Part shown: piece by piece, positions 53,041 through 64,000 of the stretch
Position numbering within the stretch: the stretch's first letter is position 1
Layout: each line of letters opens with the position of its first letter
DNA from: Siphonodentalium dalli
Taxonomy: Eukaryota > Mollusca > Scaphopoda > Gadilida > Siphonodentaliidae
Reading direction: 5' to 3'
Assembly (NCBI GenBank): GCA_032622095.1
Contig: CP136067.1
Location: 77,650,705-77,714,704 of the forward strand
DNA length: 64,000 bases
The notes under the pieces: model-generated
The model's database searches: none
The model's input: only the letters and a program-made list of their open reading frames with translations
Told to the model about the DNA's origin: nothing
Position numbers and translations under genes: made by a program

Positions 53041-53869
53041 TATTGGGAGACTGTGTTGGAATTTGACACGCTACTTACAATTGATATGGTACTTTTGAAA
53101 AGTCGTTCTAATGATTAATGTTCTATTAAAATGTACTGGTATATAATTATAAGGAATGTCCTGCATATCGATTGGGGTCATTGGTTTTGACCCGCAGAGT
53201 TAATAAAACAAAGTAATTTGTTTAATTACTATACCGGTCAAAATCCATTGACCCCAATCGATCTGCAAGTCATTTCTTAAATAAACATCGGAAACGTTCG
53301 TGCAAACCGTATGGTGATTTGTACTCATTCTTACGGGTGCTAATTGGTGCCTTGAGCTGCGCGTGAATTTCTATACGCTGACCTGTCCTGCCCAGTTAAT
53401 ATATGATTATACGATCAGATTGACCTATATTTATTCCCCGACCATTCACTGCAGGGGCGCGAGCTGTATGGGCCCCTCCGGTTGCAGCTCCGGTGTCATC
53501 GCCCGAGCTGGGTTGGGGGGGGGGGGCTGCCTATCGGGGTCTCGGTGCTGCGGTGGCTGGTTGGGAGAATTTTGTTGATATTCTGTTGATGTATACATGT
53601 ATATGTTTGTATTTGAACGCATCGGGCAGGCGGGTCAGTGGAGCAATGTAGCACTATATACCACTGGTTGTGGTAATTTAAGTGAATAAACGATATAATT
53701 GTGTGAATGTAGATGGTGTGTGATTATAGTGAAATCTCCTTCCAATCCCGCTGTGTACAGGTATACTGTCGGGATGTTCAGGGATGTTTTTAGCTAACTT
53801 GACAAAGTCAAGTATGATCTATTTCTAATTGGTTGGCTTCCGCCGTCAGTCTATGAGTCCATAGGTGCG
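53041..53869. other. Unassigned non-coding DNA, second copy
   Basis: Collinear with 7476-8299. A G-run near 53515 is longer than in the first copy. Confidence 0.5.
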
Positions 53870-55600
53870 TCCGTCAACAATTTCCTTTAGCACACCCTAC
53901 ATGTCACATCTCTCATCCGATCGTCAGCAAACTTGATGTGGATCTTCGGGATGACTTCCAGATGGGAGGCTCCGAAATTCATTTAAAACCAAGGCCTCCA
54001 GCAGCCATCTTGGATTTAAAATTGAATCCATTGGCACACCCTGCATCCAGCATTTATTGGAGAATTGTTTTGACAATTGACATGCAAGTAAACGATATGT
54101 TGAAGGGGGCCATCAAAACGTTAATTTATGGCGATATAGCATTTGATTCGTATTCTACAATGTTTGGAACTCACAGAGACACGATACAAGATTTTCAAAC
54201 TCTCTGACCGAATTAAAATCTGTGTTAAAGAGTGAATTATTCTTTGCTCCCTATGGGGAAGTTATCTCAGATGTTTGTTAACTATTTTTATGTTTCTGTT
54301 AATCTTATGTGATCATCTCTTGTGCTTTTTTTGTTTTGTTAATAAAGTTTATTTGTGCATAAGTGCCATATTAATAACAGAGCACTGGGTCCGGTCAACA
54401 GGAAAACCTATATAAGACCAGACCCAAAAACCAATAGTCAAAATTCAAAACACGTGATCAGGTATAACAGTGAAATAAGAAAAACAAAATGAAACAACAT
54501 AATAATTCTTTGCTCAGCAGAAAATGTGCTTAGGCCTATGATGTGTGTATCGATGTATGTGTGTATCAAGTGTGATATAGGGAAGGGTACTAGTAGGAAT
54601 GTAAGCGCTCTGGTCCATCTGGGATAAAGCGCTATATAAATTTGAAAATATAAATTGATGAAAAACATAACCGCCGGCATCCATCTTGGAATTTACTCTT
54701 TACATACACGAATACATGAGTTTTGGCGCACCCATACATAAGACATCCCTCATCCGATCGCGATAAAACTTCGTATGAAGATTCGGGGTTATCACTAGAG
54801 GGAGCCATCACATTTTTCCGAAAATCTGGGATTTTACTCGTTGAAAGAGTAAATCCTTCGACACACCCTACAGGCCACAACCCTATCCAATCGTCGCCCA
54901 ACTATATTGATCTTCGGGGTGACCTCTACATGGGAGTCATCGATTTTTTCCGAAGTTGATTATCACATGGTCGCCGGCAGCCATCCCGGATCAATTTGAA
55001 TCCCTCAGCACACACTGCAACCAGCATGTGATGAATAATTGTGTACATGCATGTTTACGATCACCCCTAGATAGGAGCCATAGAATTTGATCAATATTCT
55101 TTAAAAAACATGGCCGCGGGAAGCCATCTTGGATTTTACTCTTTGTATGACTAATCCTACAGGCCATATCCCTCACCCGTTCGTTAACAAACTTCATATG
55201 GATCCCTCATCCGATCTTCACCAAACTTAATATAGATCTTCGGGGTGACCTGCAGATGGAAGCGACCGATTTTATCTTCTATATTCGATGACAAAAAAAA
55301 CATGGCATCCAGTGGCCATCTTGGATTTCACATTTGAATCCATTGGCACACCCTGTGGCCCGCACTTATAGGAGACATGTTTCGAAAATTTACAGCCATG
55401 TTTCGGATAACTTGTAGATTAGAGTTTCAAATATGAACGATTTTAGATGAAAAATATGGCTGTCTGCAGCCATCATGGATTGTATTCTTTGCATAACTAA
55501 ATACTTAGGCATGCCATACAACCAACATATTTTATCCAATCGATCCCAAAATTCATATGGCTCTTCAGGTTGACATCTATAGTACTTTAAATTCAATTTG
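53870..55600. repeat. Degenerate ~145-bp satellite, second copy
   Basis: Same landmarks as 8300-10030 (CTCATCCGATCG, GATCTTCGGGGTGACCT, AGCCATCTTGGAT), with similar spacing. It includes the AGCGCT retroelement tail near 54600-54660. Confidence 0.68.
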
Positions 55601-56576
55601 TGAGCCATGCCTATAGGGGATAATTCAATTAACTTGTCCATTCCCCTCACAATCTGCGGACCCAAATAATGCGATAACGAAAATTCCACTGTTCGAGTGA
55701 TAGCAAGGACGACAACCGGGAATGTTGTTGTCTGTGTGGGTTCATGCACACTCGATAGAGTCTGTTTTCTACCATCTAATCGGTTCTATACGGAAATACT
55801 ATTGACTAATATTTGAATGGCTACTTGGTTCAAACTCACCATGACGCGAAAATAGCCATACCAACACAACTAAATATATATTAAGTTACTATTTGCACAA
55901 CTATTCACATATTTGGGATGCCTTATAGGTTGGTGTCAGGTGTCAAATAGTAACAGAATCGTCCACTTTGTGATACATGCATGAATTATGGCATGAATAG
56001 TCAGAGTGAACATTTTAGCGACAATGGTCGACGAATTCAAAATGGCCGCCACGTTTCCAATATGGCCACCGTGCATAGCTTTTACTCTACATATACTATA
56101 TATCAAACAGATTTTTGTTTATTGTTTATCACATGAGTTCAGTAAACTTAATCATAACAATAAAGTTAAGTAATTATAACCATGTCAAAATAACACGAGT
56201 TTGTCTATAGCAGTGATAAACATTTTCTGATTTTCTGATTTTATATTTTAAAAAGGGTAAAAATGAGAGAACAAAAATCGCTCGCTTTGTGATACCAGCA
56301 TGCAATTTGGCATACATGATCAGAGAACAGAACTGAATAATGTAATTTTAAATGTATGATATTTACAATAATATGTGTTTAAATATTCATATATTTACAA
56401 GACTATATCTAGTAGAAAATAGAAGAGTCATTCATATAATGATGTAGGTTCATTTGAAACTAAAGATGCAGTAATGCACCGTATATTCGATCGATATCTT
56501 CCCGATTCATTAAACCGGTTTACACTGTGGTTGATTAATGTTTAGCGTTGTTTCAGCTACTAAGCCATACATCACG
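55601..56576. other. Unassigned non-coding DNA, second copy
   Basis: Collinear with about 10031-11007, and includes the 70-bp miniature inverted repeat at about 55882-55951. No gene is recognised. Confidence 0.5.
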
Positions 56577-56683
56577 GCAGGGCTATGTTCCCCCCAGCAA
56601 TATACTGAATTATTCTAGTTATATGTTAATTTATTGTACTATTCATATGTGTATTGTAAATAAAAATATCCTATCCTATCCTA
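56577..56683 (+). mobile_element. 5'-truncated retroelement tail with (TCCTA)n, absent from first copy
   Basis: About 107 bp present here replace roughly 10 bp in the first copy near 11008. It ends GTAAATAAAAATATCCTATCCTATCCTAT, an A-rich stretch plus a pentamer repeat, as in LINE/SINE 3' ends. The inserted segment is too short to classify. Confidence 0.6.
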
Positions 56684-57358
56684 TGCACATAGCTTTATTG
56701 GTGGTGGACAGATTGGAATGACAAATAGTATAACTTCAAATAGAAACATCAGAGTCCTAGTAAATAACCGACAACACTGGTCAGACTCGCTAATTATACT
56801 CTCTCTTTACTTGGAAACACCCTTCTTGGCAGCTTATGGCATAGTCTATCACATAATGGTCCTTACTGGCTAGCCAACGGGGACCCCTACACACATATAT
56901 ATGCCCAAATTGTGATATAAAGTTCAGCTTTCGGTAAAACGGTTCTTCTCAAGCATTTGTTCATTCGTAGAGTAAAGTTTAATGAATTCAATATATCTGT
57001 AATTTTGCGTGATGATACGGTTCCATTACACCAAACAATCAAAAGAAATAATTCCTTAATCATTACAAAACCGGCAACATAATGACTTCCGATTTAACAG
57101 TTCCTCTACAGTGTCCTAATCACGACAGATCAACTTGATCGAAATAAAGAGGCGGAGCAATCTCTGATACATTAAGTCAATACTGCCTTGATTCACAGAT
57201 CAACATTGATTGACAATATTGCTCGTGTTAAATACCCTATTGGTGCTCTAGACGTGATTTATTTTCGGCAATAAATTGTCTGTGAAAAACACTAAACCAA
57301 CACTGTTTGATGTCAGGACACCAATTCTGGGATATTTATTTGATCAACGAATTCAGTA
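56684..57358. other. Hox upstream region, second copy
   Basis: Collinear with 11018-11687, including the TGATTGACA motif and the in-frame TGA upstream of the start codon. No gene is recognised. Confidence 0.5.
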
Positions 57359-57836
57359 ATGGATAACGAAGTCTGTGCTTATATACCTAATGCTGCTAGT
57401 TGTGACTCGCATGTATTTCGCTCGTTCCGTGGCACGGAAGGCCAGAAGGACAGCTCACAATCTGTTAGACACGTATTCTGCACAAATTCCAGTCAAAAAT
57501 CGGACACACCATCGACACATGCACTTATTTATGACCATTGTTCGGTAAAATTAGCTAACAGAGCTTCTAGCGACGTACCACAGGCGTTTTGCCATGGCGA
57601 TTATACTTGCTTTCAAGATTCCGCTTCATCAAATATCACAGGCAACAGACGGATAGCAGTGTATGAAAAGGTTCTGAATATATATGATAATTGCCAAAGT
57701 CATATGATGACACATACAAGTGGAAGGAGAGATGGGGAGAAACCGTCAAAAACAGTAATATCAGGTGCAGATCAGAGCCCAACACGTGACTCGCGGTACG
57801 AGTGCGGAATATATCCTTGGATGAGAAGTTATTTGG
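57359..57836 (+). CDS. Hox protein, UbdA-type (Lox2/Lox4-like), exon 1, second copy
   Basis: Collinear with 11688-12177. It has the same start context, YPWM hexapeptide and GTAAGT donor (57837). It is 12 bp shorter: the stretch TVMPSGQSGADQ of the first copy reads TVISGADQ here. Two substitutions are seen, Pro66Ala and Thr74Pro. The reading frame and splice phase are intact, so it could be a functional allele or paralogue. Its homeodomain exon should lie about 10-11.5 kb further on, outside this window. Whether this is a second gene or the other haplotype of the first is the central open question of the window. Confidence 0.88.
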
Positions 57837-57919
57837 GTAAGTATAATTTTACATTTGATCAATACATATCAATATATGCGTAAATCGAGAATGAGTCTAT
57901 TGCATGGTCGTGGAAAGGT
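57837..57919. other. Start of Hox intron, second copy
   Basis: Begins GTAAGT and matches 12178-12256. It ends at the 9-bp duplication flanking the foldback element. Confidence 0.6.
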
Positions 57920-57928
57920 GAATGAAAT

Positions 57929-58834
57929 GGGAACATGTCTCTATTCCGAAGGTTCGCTATTCCGAAGGTTCACTAATCCGAAGGTTCACTAATCCGAAGG
58001 TTCACTATTCCGAAGGTTCACTATTCCGAAGGTTCGCTATTCCGAAGGTTTTTGTTATTTTAAAAGTTAATTCTATATTCTAAAGTATATTGAGAGGGTT
58101 CTTTAGTACGAAGACTCTTTTTATGAAGGAAATAACTTAAAACATTAAAAAAATAAATGTGATTTTTGTTTTCGTGGGTTTCCTTGAGATTTAACCCTTT
58201 GGCGAGTAGAACGACATATATGTCGTCTATCGGTTGAGGACTAAAACGACATATTTTAGGAAGTGTTATTTTACGTCTATATAACTTCAATAAATCATCT
58301 GATTTATAAATGATTTACATAGGAGTTATTTTGATTAATATAATGTCCCAAATGCTAAAGGCGGACTATAACAGTGGGGCTCTTACGGTAAATCAATACT
58401 GGAGCGCTATAACTTACTGTATAGCAGAATACCGCTGAATGGACCTAACTGCAATTCTGACTTTGTATTGATTTTAATGTTGATGTTTCTTTCAAGTACA
58501 GATTGCCAGTTCGGGTAGAATGCATCTCTAACTCGTAGTTTATTTCAGTCATTGTGTTTTCAACTTTCTATAATATTAAAATGATAAACTGATACTGTCT
58601 TCTTGCTATTAATAACCGACATCTGGGACAAATTAGATATTAGATTGGGGTGTATAAATGTACGGGGGCGCAAATTTTGATTCATTTCTGGCTAAAAACT
58701 CCCATAATAGAAAACCTTCGGAATAGCGAACCTTCGGAATAGTGAACCTTCGGATTAGTGAACCTTCGGATTAGTGAACCTTCGGATTAGTGAACCTTCG
58801 GAATAGCGAACCTTCGGAATAGAGAACCCTACCC
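57929..58834. mobile_element. Foldback transposon with 9-bp duplication, absent from first copy
   Basis: Flanked by GAATGAAAT at 57920-57928 and 58835-58843. The first copy has a single GAATGAAAT at the empty site (12257-12265). Ends are GGGAACATGTCTC and GAGAACCCTACCC. Each terminal arm holds about seven tandem ~15-16 bp subrepeats, ATTCCGAAGGTTC(A/G)CT on the left and the inverse on the right, around a ~640-bp AT-rich middle. No transposase is recognised, and a 76-residue minus-strand frame at 58060-58290 has no known similarity. It is a recent insertion, or one segregating between haplotypes. Confidence 0.88.
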
Positions 58835-58843
58835 GAATGAAAT

Positions 58844-59474
58844 ATAGTCAGTATCTAAATGATGCACAAGTCTGAATCTCTGAGTTATTTGGGGATTTGA
58901 GAGGACGGATAAGGTGCAGTAACTTTGAATTTTCTGCGACCATACATGTTGTTATATTGTATCAAAATTCAAGGTAATTCCATTCATGCTTTGGGAACAA
59001 ATGTGCTTCCTCTGGGTTATCTGCCTCTATATAAACTATTCATTTGGAGAAAATTAGAACTCACAAATCTGCACTCTTCGAACAATATAACATCATATGG
59101 AATTAAGGGAACTGACATTCAAAGTACTGTGTAAATGGTGTCACCAATTGACCATGACGTGCAGCGGCATTATAGGAGACACGTATTATCCAGAAATTTG
59201 TCTCTTATTTGAATAACCCATATATATTTTATAAGTCTATTTTCTTAAAACTGAAAAAATTCTAAGTCGGCAGCCATTGATGAACTATAGAATGAAAACT
59301 GCATAGCCTCTCTTGACAATAACTATTTGATACGTGTTTAACGTGATACTTAACTATGGATACTTTCTCCATGCAGGAATAGACAATAGGCACTAAAAAG
59401 CCAATCTACAAGAAAACCTGGTACCCATGCAGCCGACCAAACTCATATTGAGGCATAATGCCCCTAAGCTGCTT
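58844..59474. other. Hox intron, unassigned part, second copy
   Basis: Collinear with about 12266-12899. No gene is recognised. Confidence 0.5.
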
Positions 59475-60368
59475 TCCCCAAATATCCACATTCATATTGA
59501 ATAATAGGCTTGTAACTTTCTCTGAAGAATAAGATACTCTTAGTTGGGTTTTCAGAAAAGGGTGGACAATTTTTATTCTACAAACTATAATTTATCGCTA
59601 TCTCTCTAGCGGAAACATAGTTATAGTGTGTCTTTGTAGACTTCCGCAAAGCCGTTGAACTTTGAGAGATGTTTGGAGAGATCCATTGTGGTTGAAATAA
59701 CTTACAATAGATAATTGGTAAAATTCTTAATCTTCTAAAATATTTGTACTCAAAGAATAAAAGTTGTGTCAAAAAAATCATAATTTATTTGACATTTCTA
59801 TGAGAATCTTTTTTTATTTAAATTGAAATTATGTCACATTTTTATTTTCTCCACATGTGAACGATGTACAATGTTTTTGACTGGTTGTGCTATATACAAA
59901 GCATAGAATGTTTAGACAGTATATATTTGGATCACATTGGATGTTGTATAAAATTGATGTGCATTTTGTATGTAGATGATACATACGGTATTGTTATCCG
60001 ATTACCTGCATAGCGCACTATTGACTACGCAGATGCTTTCATACTGCAAAATGAACTCAACCAAAACAAAATTAATGATATTTACCAAAATGTGGCCGAG
60101 AAATGCGCCAATAATCTTATGTAGTGACCAAGAACTTGAACTTGCAAAGGAATTCATCTATATTCGTGTAAAATTATTTTATAAAGCGCGATTTTGTCAG
60201 ATTATTAAAAAACGTGCAGTTACTTCTGCGACCAGAGCCATGTTTGGTCTACTCAACATATATTTAATGGTGTTATATCGAAGCGAAGTGTGGGGATACG
60301 CAAAAATACAAGCGCTTGAATCTTTACACTTTGGATTTTTCACAATGGTACTTTCTATAAAAAGATAA
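59475..60368 (+). pseudogene. Broken LINE reverse transcriptase fragment, second copy
   Basis: Collinear with 12900-13800. Motif C reads LYVDDT here, so both catalytic Asp residues are kept, while the first copy reads LYVADT. The tail frame from 59976 to 60368 is intact for 130 codons because one T present in the first copy is missing. Motif A (FVDFRKA) is still followed by a stop, and an extra stop appears near 59528. It remains a pseudogene. Confidence 0.8.
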
Positions 60369-62051
60369 AATCAAGTGCGTCAAATTATAACGAACCAAAG
60401 CCAGACGCTTTGGGTCGTATATAGACTATATCTGATTTGTGACGTCACCAATTATTATCTAATACGACGCTGTTGTTTTGAATTTCGCGAGGTGGGCTTA
60501 AAGCATTAATGTCGTAATCGGCTGTCAAGAGACCAACCCAAATCAGTCGACGTGCAACATTCCCCTATTTATATAAACGTCATAAAAGCATTTATTTGTA
60601 TTTATTTATAAAGGAAAGTAGGTCCATAATGAATTTTAACGGGTCTACTCTGGCACTCTACTGGATCAAATCATCTGACCCTATAGGAAGTTTTAATATA
60701 TTTTTTTTAAATAAACTAAAATCACCACAACTCAGCACGATCTACGTGTATCTCATGCACAGCAGTTGATCAATACTGCATGGTTCTGTAGCGACTATAC
60801 CGTGAGAAAGGAAATAATATAATATTTAATATGGATTTGATTGTTATCATAAGTCTGCATACTTACATGCATCTGATAATCCATACATATCCTATTTTCT
60901 TGAATAGAATGAAAACACATACTTATGAACAAAGCAGAAGATACATTCAGTTCCACGCGAATTCGGTCAATGGTGAAAATTAAACGATGACGTTGTTTGT
61001 CGACTATCGTTGAAATCGACATGCGTTATGACATATTATGAATGAAGTATCTGAAGTATCTGAAGCGGAGAGCTCCCCCATCACGCCAAGTAATATAATG
61101 GTTAGTTTCAGTTCCATGCACTCTCGACAACATATAACTATTTATAATTACCCCACCAAACATAAACCTTATGCATGTGAATCTTATTTGGTGGGAATCT
61201 ATAAAGTGATTTTGACAAGAATTGTTTTAAACGCTGCATGCAGAAACCCATATGTGATTGTTTTAGCTTTGGTTCGTGAATTACGCTTGTGTATGATCAT
61301 ATTATGGTATATACGGAGGACTTGGCAGAAATCCAATCTGTATTGAAATTACATGCATGATGTTAGGTATACAATGGACCAAACTAGTGTCGACTGGTGT
61401 ATCTGGAGAAGCAAATATATCTACACCTTATTGTATCAATCCCATGAATTTGATTATGGTAATTGTGAATTTTCCAAATGGTTTCATTCTATAAAGAGAA
61501 TGCTCTTAAATATTCAATTGGAATCAAAATGGGAATCGCAGAGCGATTCTCAGATATATTGAAATAATATATATGTATATGTCAAACCACTCATTGTAAT
61601 ACAGAAGTCCAGTACTACCAGTTAGATTTTTGTTAAAAGTAGAAAATTCGAGATATAAAGTAGAATATTCGAGATGAAAATTCGAGATAAAAAATCGAAT
61701 TAGATCCGGCCCCTCCTGGTTAGAGCATATAAGTTTAGGGTCAGTGTTATAACGTTGGAAATGAATAGGGTCCCTTTCCGTCCTGGTTATGGTCAAGTTT
61801 AGGGTCACGTATACGTCCCGATCCGCCCTGGACATCCCGATTTGCGTATATTATAGTCAGAGAGATAGTTTTATTCCTCCATATCAGAAGATAATATGTT
61901 ACAATCATACACAATTATATAGATTACACGATATCACAATCTAAAATATAAATAATGGCAATTCGTTGTCGATTATCATAGGAAATTAGAGTATATGCGA
62001 AATTCATCTTCACAACACGCAAATAAAGCAGACACAATGTCTAAAAAGTTG
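60369..62051. other. Hox intron, unassigned part, second copy
   Basis: Collinear with about 13801-15490. No gene is recognised. Confidence 0.5.
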
Positions 62052-64000
62052 TTACTCGTCACACATGAGGTGTATTTCCGAGAGTATACATCCACCGAAA
62101 CAGTATGCTAGAAACTTTATATCGGTCATTGAATCTAACATATTGTAAACTTCAACTGTATAGTTGTCAATAATAAAATACCAGAAAGAATTTCGCGTTT
62201 TCAGTGCGAACTCGGAAGAACAGTCAGTGTACATATGAAACAACTGGTTGGAAAACGCTAGTTGGCAATGGTGACACAGTGAATCGTTGTCATATATATG
62301 GTCGTTCATAAACACCATATTCTCCAAGTGCTAAATGGGTCTGGTTTAACTTGGTAGAAAAGGTGCATATCCGGTAATTGTGGATTATAATATATCTCAC
62401 GTGAGCAATGGACAACAAGTCTTTCTTTAATCAATCGCTTCCACGTTGCTAGAGACGGAAATGTGCATGAGTTAGCAAATGTTACGAGAATGTCATAAAA
62501 ATCATACGTGTTAAGGATTCTAGTTATTTCCTTGAGTAAGCCTGTTTCTGTGCGACCATAAATGAGGTTACCGTGGATATTAAATACAAATATTTCTAGA
62601 GAAAACATGCGATTACTCGGTGAATGTATCAATGTGCCTAGGAACAGTAAATTTCTGCGCTCAATTTGATATTGAATTGGCATCATACCAATCATGGGAG
62701 AGTGAAAGAATCGTGCTGCTTCTCTGGGGAATGTGTTGCATGTTTTTAATACACATGCGATAAGCTCTTTCTAGCATTTGCATATAACGTGAGTGGGAAG
62801 TTTCAGGTTGATCATAGGGCTAAAAATCCTTGGAGATTGGAGATCGACAAGCAGCGAAGTAGCATTTGCGTAGAATTTGAGAGGCTCGTTCTATATTGGG
62901 GGTTTGTGAACACACATAATCCTGAATTATACCGAGGTGAGTCATTTGTTTTACTACAGATATAGAACCAGGTCCAAGAGCAAATTACTCGTGTGCTGTG
63001 GACCCAACGTTGCGAGCGTTAAAATAACGACCTTGCTTTTTTCGACTGAAAATTGAAAACGCCATTTAATGCTGTTCTCAAAGCATATGTTAATAAGTCT
63101 CCGAAGGCCACCTTCAGTCAAAGAAGTGACGGCAATGTCATCCGCATTTGTGGGCGACGAACACGTTAAAGGGCTAATGTTTAGGCCATCTGGATGATCT
63201 GATAGAGAACTTACAAGATCGTCAATAAAAATAATGTATAGGAAAGGGGATAAGACCACTCCTTGCCGCGTGCCTTGTTTAATTTGGAATGGTTGAGTTA
63301 TAATTCCTTTATGAAGTATGTGACTTTCGACATCTGTATACATATTGTGAAAAAGTCTGAGGAAGTCGACTTTCACTCCTTTTCATACATTTTATAGAGC
63401 AATCATACGCAATCAAAAGCTTTTCGTGAATCGAGAAATGCTGTGAAAAGACGCGAGCTACTGGAATTGACAAAGGCGACACCTTCCTGTAACTCGAACG
63501 CAGTCACCGAACAACCAGCGCCCTTCTGGGACCCATTTTGTAAGGCATTTGGGAAATTGTCGAAAGCTTGGCAAAGAATAATAATCTCAAATAGCTTATA
63601 AACCACTGGGAGCAGCGTGATTGCTCGGTAGCTATCTGATCGAGTCTTGAATGTGCTTTGGTTCACCTGTATAGATCGGCACAACAAGCCCTTTCTTCAT
63701 AAGAGGGGGGATGTGCGTGAACTGGAACATGGAAGAATATAATAAACATAATAAGTTATGAATGGCGACAGGAGCATGAAAAATGTGTTTATTTGTTAAT
63801 GTGTCAATACCGCCAGCTTTATTTCGCTTGAGCCCCTTGAGTGCACTAACGACTTCGGCCAGTGATATACTGCACTTGTTAAGTAATTGTCGCCATTTTT
63901 GTCATTGCTGCATTTGATGTATTCCTCAAGTTTGGAATGAACAAAAAATTGGAATTCTGAGTCACTGTGTATAGAAGCTCTATAGAGTTCCGAAAAATAA
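62052..64000 (-). pseudogene. LINE ORF2, broken, second copy, cut by window end
   Basis: Collinear with the 3' half of the antisense LINE in the first copy. The C-terminal cysteine cluster lies at 62052-62327. The fingers-to-palm part of the reverse transcriptase, including QGTRQGVVLSPFLY and NADD, lies at 62954-63376, and the part with SYRAITLLPVVYKLFE and FLDSRKAFD at 63403-63687. A single-base deletion near 63380 splits the reverse transcriptase, which is one open frame in the first copy. A 54-bp stretch present at 15744-15797 is missing near 62306. The endonuclease would lie beyond the window. Confidence 0.88.

Overview
This is a window from an animal genome, most likely a spiralian/lophotrochozoan invertebrate (mollusc, annelid or relative). 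It has split genes with GT-AG introns, many non-LTR retrotransposons and DNA transposons, long GA/AT/TATG microsatellites, and one Hox gene. After the homeodomain, that gene carries a peptide resembling the UbdA peptide, which is known from Ubx/abd-A of arthropods and Lox2/Lox4 of lophotrochozoans. No bacterial or organellar genes are visible, and the species cannot be named from the sequence.

Layout. 1-5046: GA-rich repeats, including a 2.04 kb terminal-inverted-repeat (TIR) element with a perfect 9-bp target-site duplication, then two head-to-tail Helitron-like units. 5047-11687: mostly unassigned non-coding DNA with a 77-bp tandem repeat and a degenerate ~145-bp satellite. 11688-22915: the Hox gene, with exon 1 (11688-12177, YPWM hexapeptide), a 10.5 kb intron and exon 2 (22677-22915, homeodomain and stop). 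The intron holds a broken sense-strand LINE reverse transcriptase and a nearly full-length but broken antisense LINE (ORF1 and ORF2). 23165-23566: seven 59-bp minisatellite units downstream of the Hox stop. 25781-47364: eight head-to-tail copies (the last cut) of a 2.8-3.3 kb foldback-type TIR transposon, separated by the same 10-bp spacer. Copies 4 to 8 form a 5.64 kb dimeric higher-order repeat. 47365-47464: a 100-N assembly gap. 47465-64000: a second, nearly identical copy of 2011-17487, including a second Hox exon 1 (57359-57836).

The second copy differs from the first by about 1-2% by eye. It also carries discrete insertions: a 906-bp foldback transposon with a 9-bp duplication, a ~107-bp retroelement tail and one extra 77-bp repeat unit. 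Both contig ends at the gap lie in or beside long repeats, and the last array unit is full of single-base insertions. The likeliest reading is therefore that the two haplotypes of one Hox locus were placed in tandem. A true tandem Hox duplication cannot be excluded.

The only host protein gene supported is the Hox gene. Everything else is mobile-element, satellite or unassigned sequence. The most unusual feature is the homogenised array of foldback elements directly downstream of a Hox gene.
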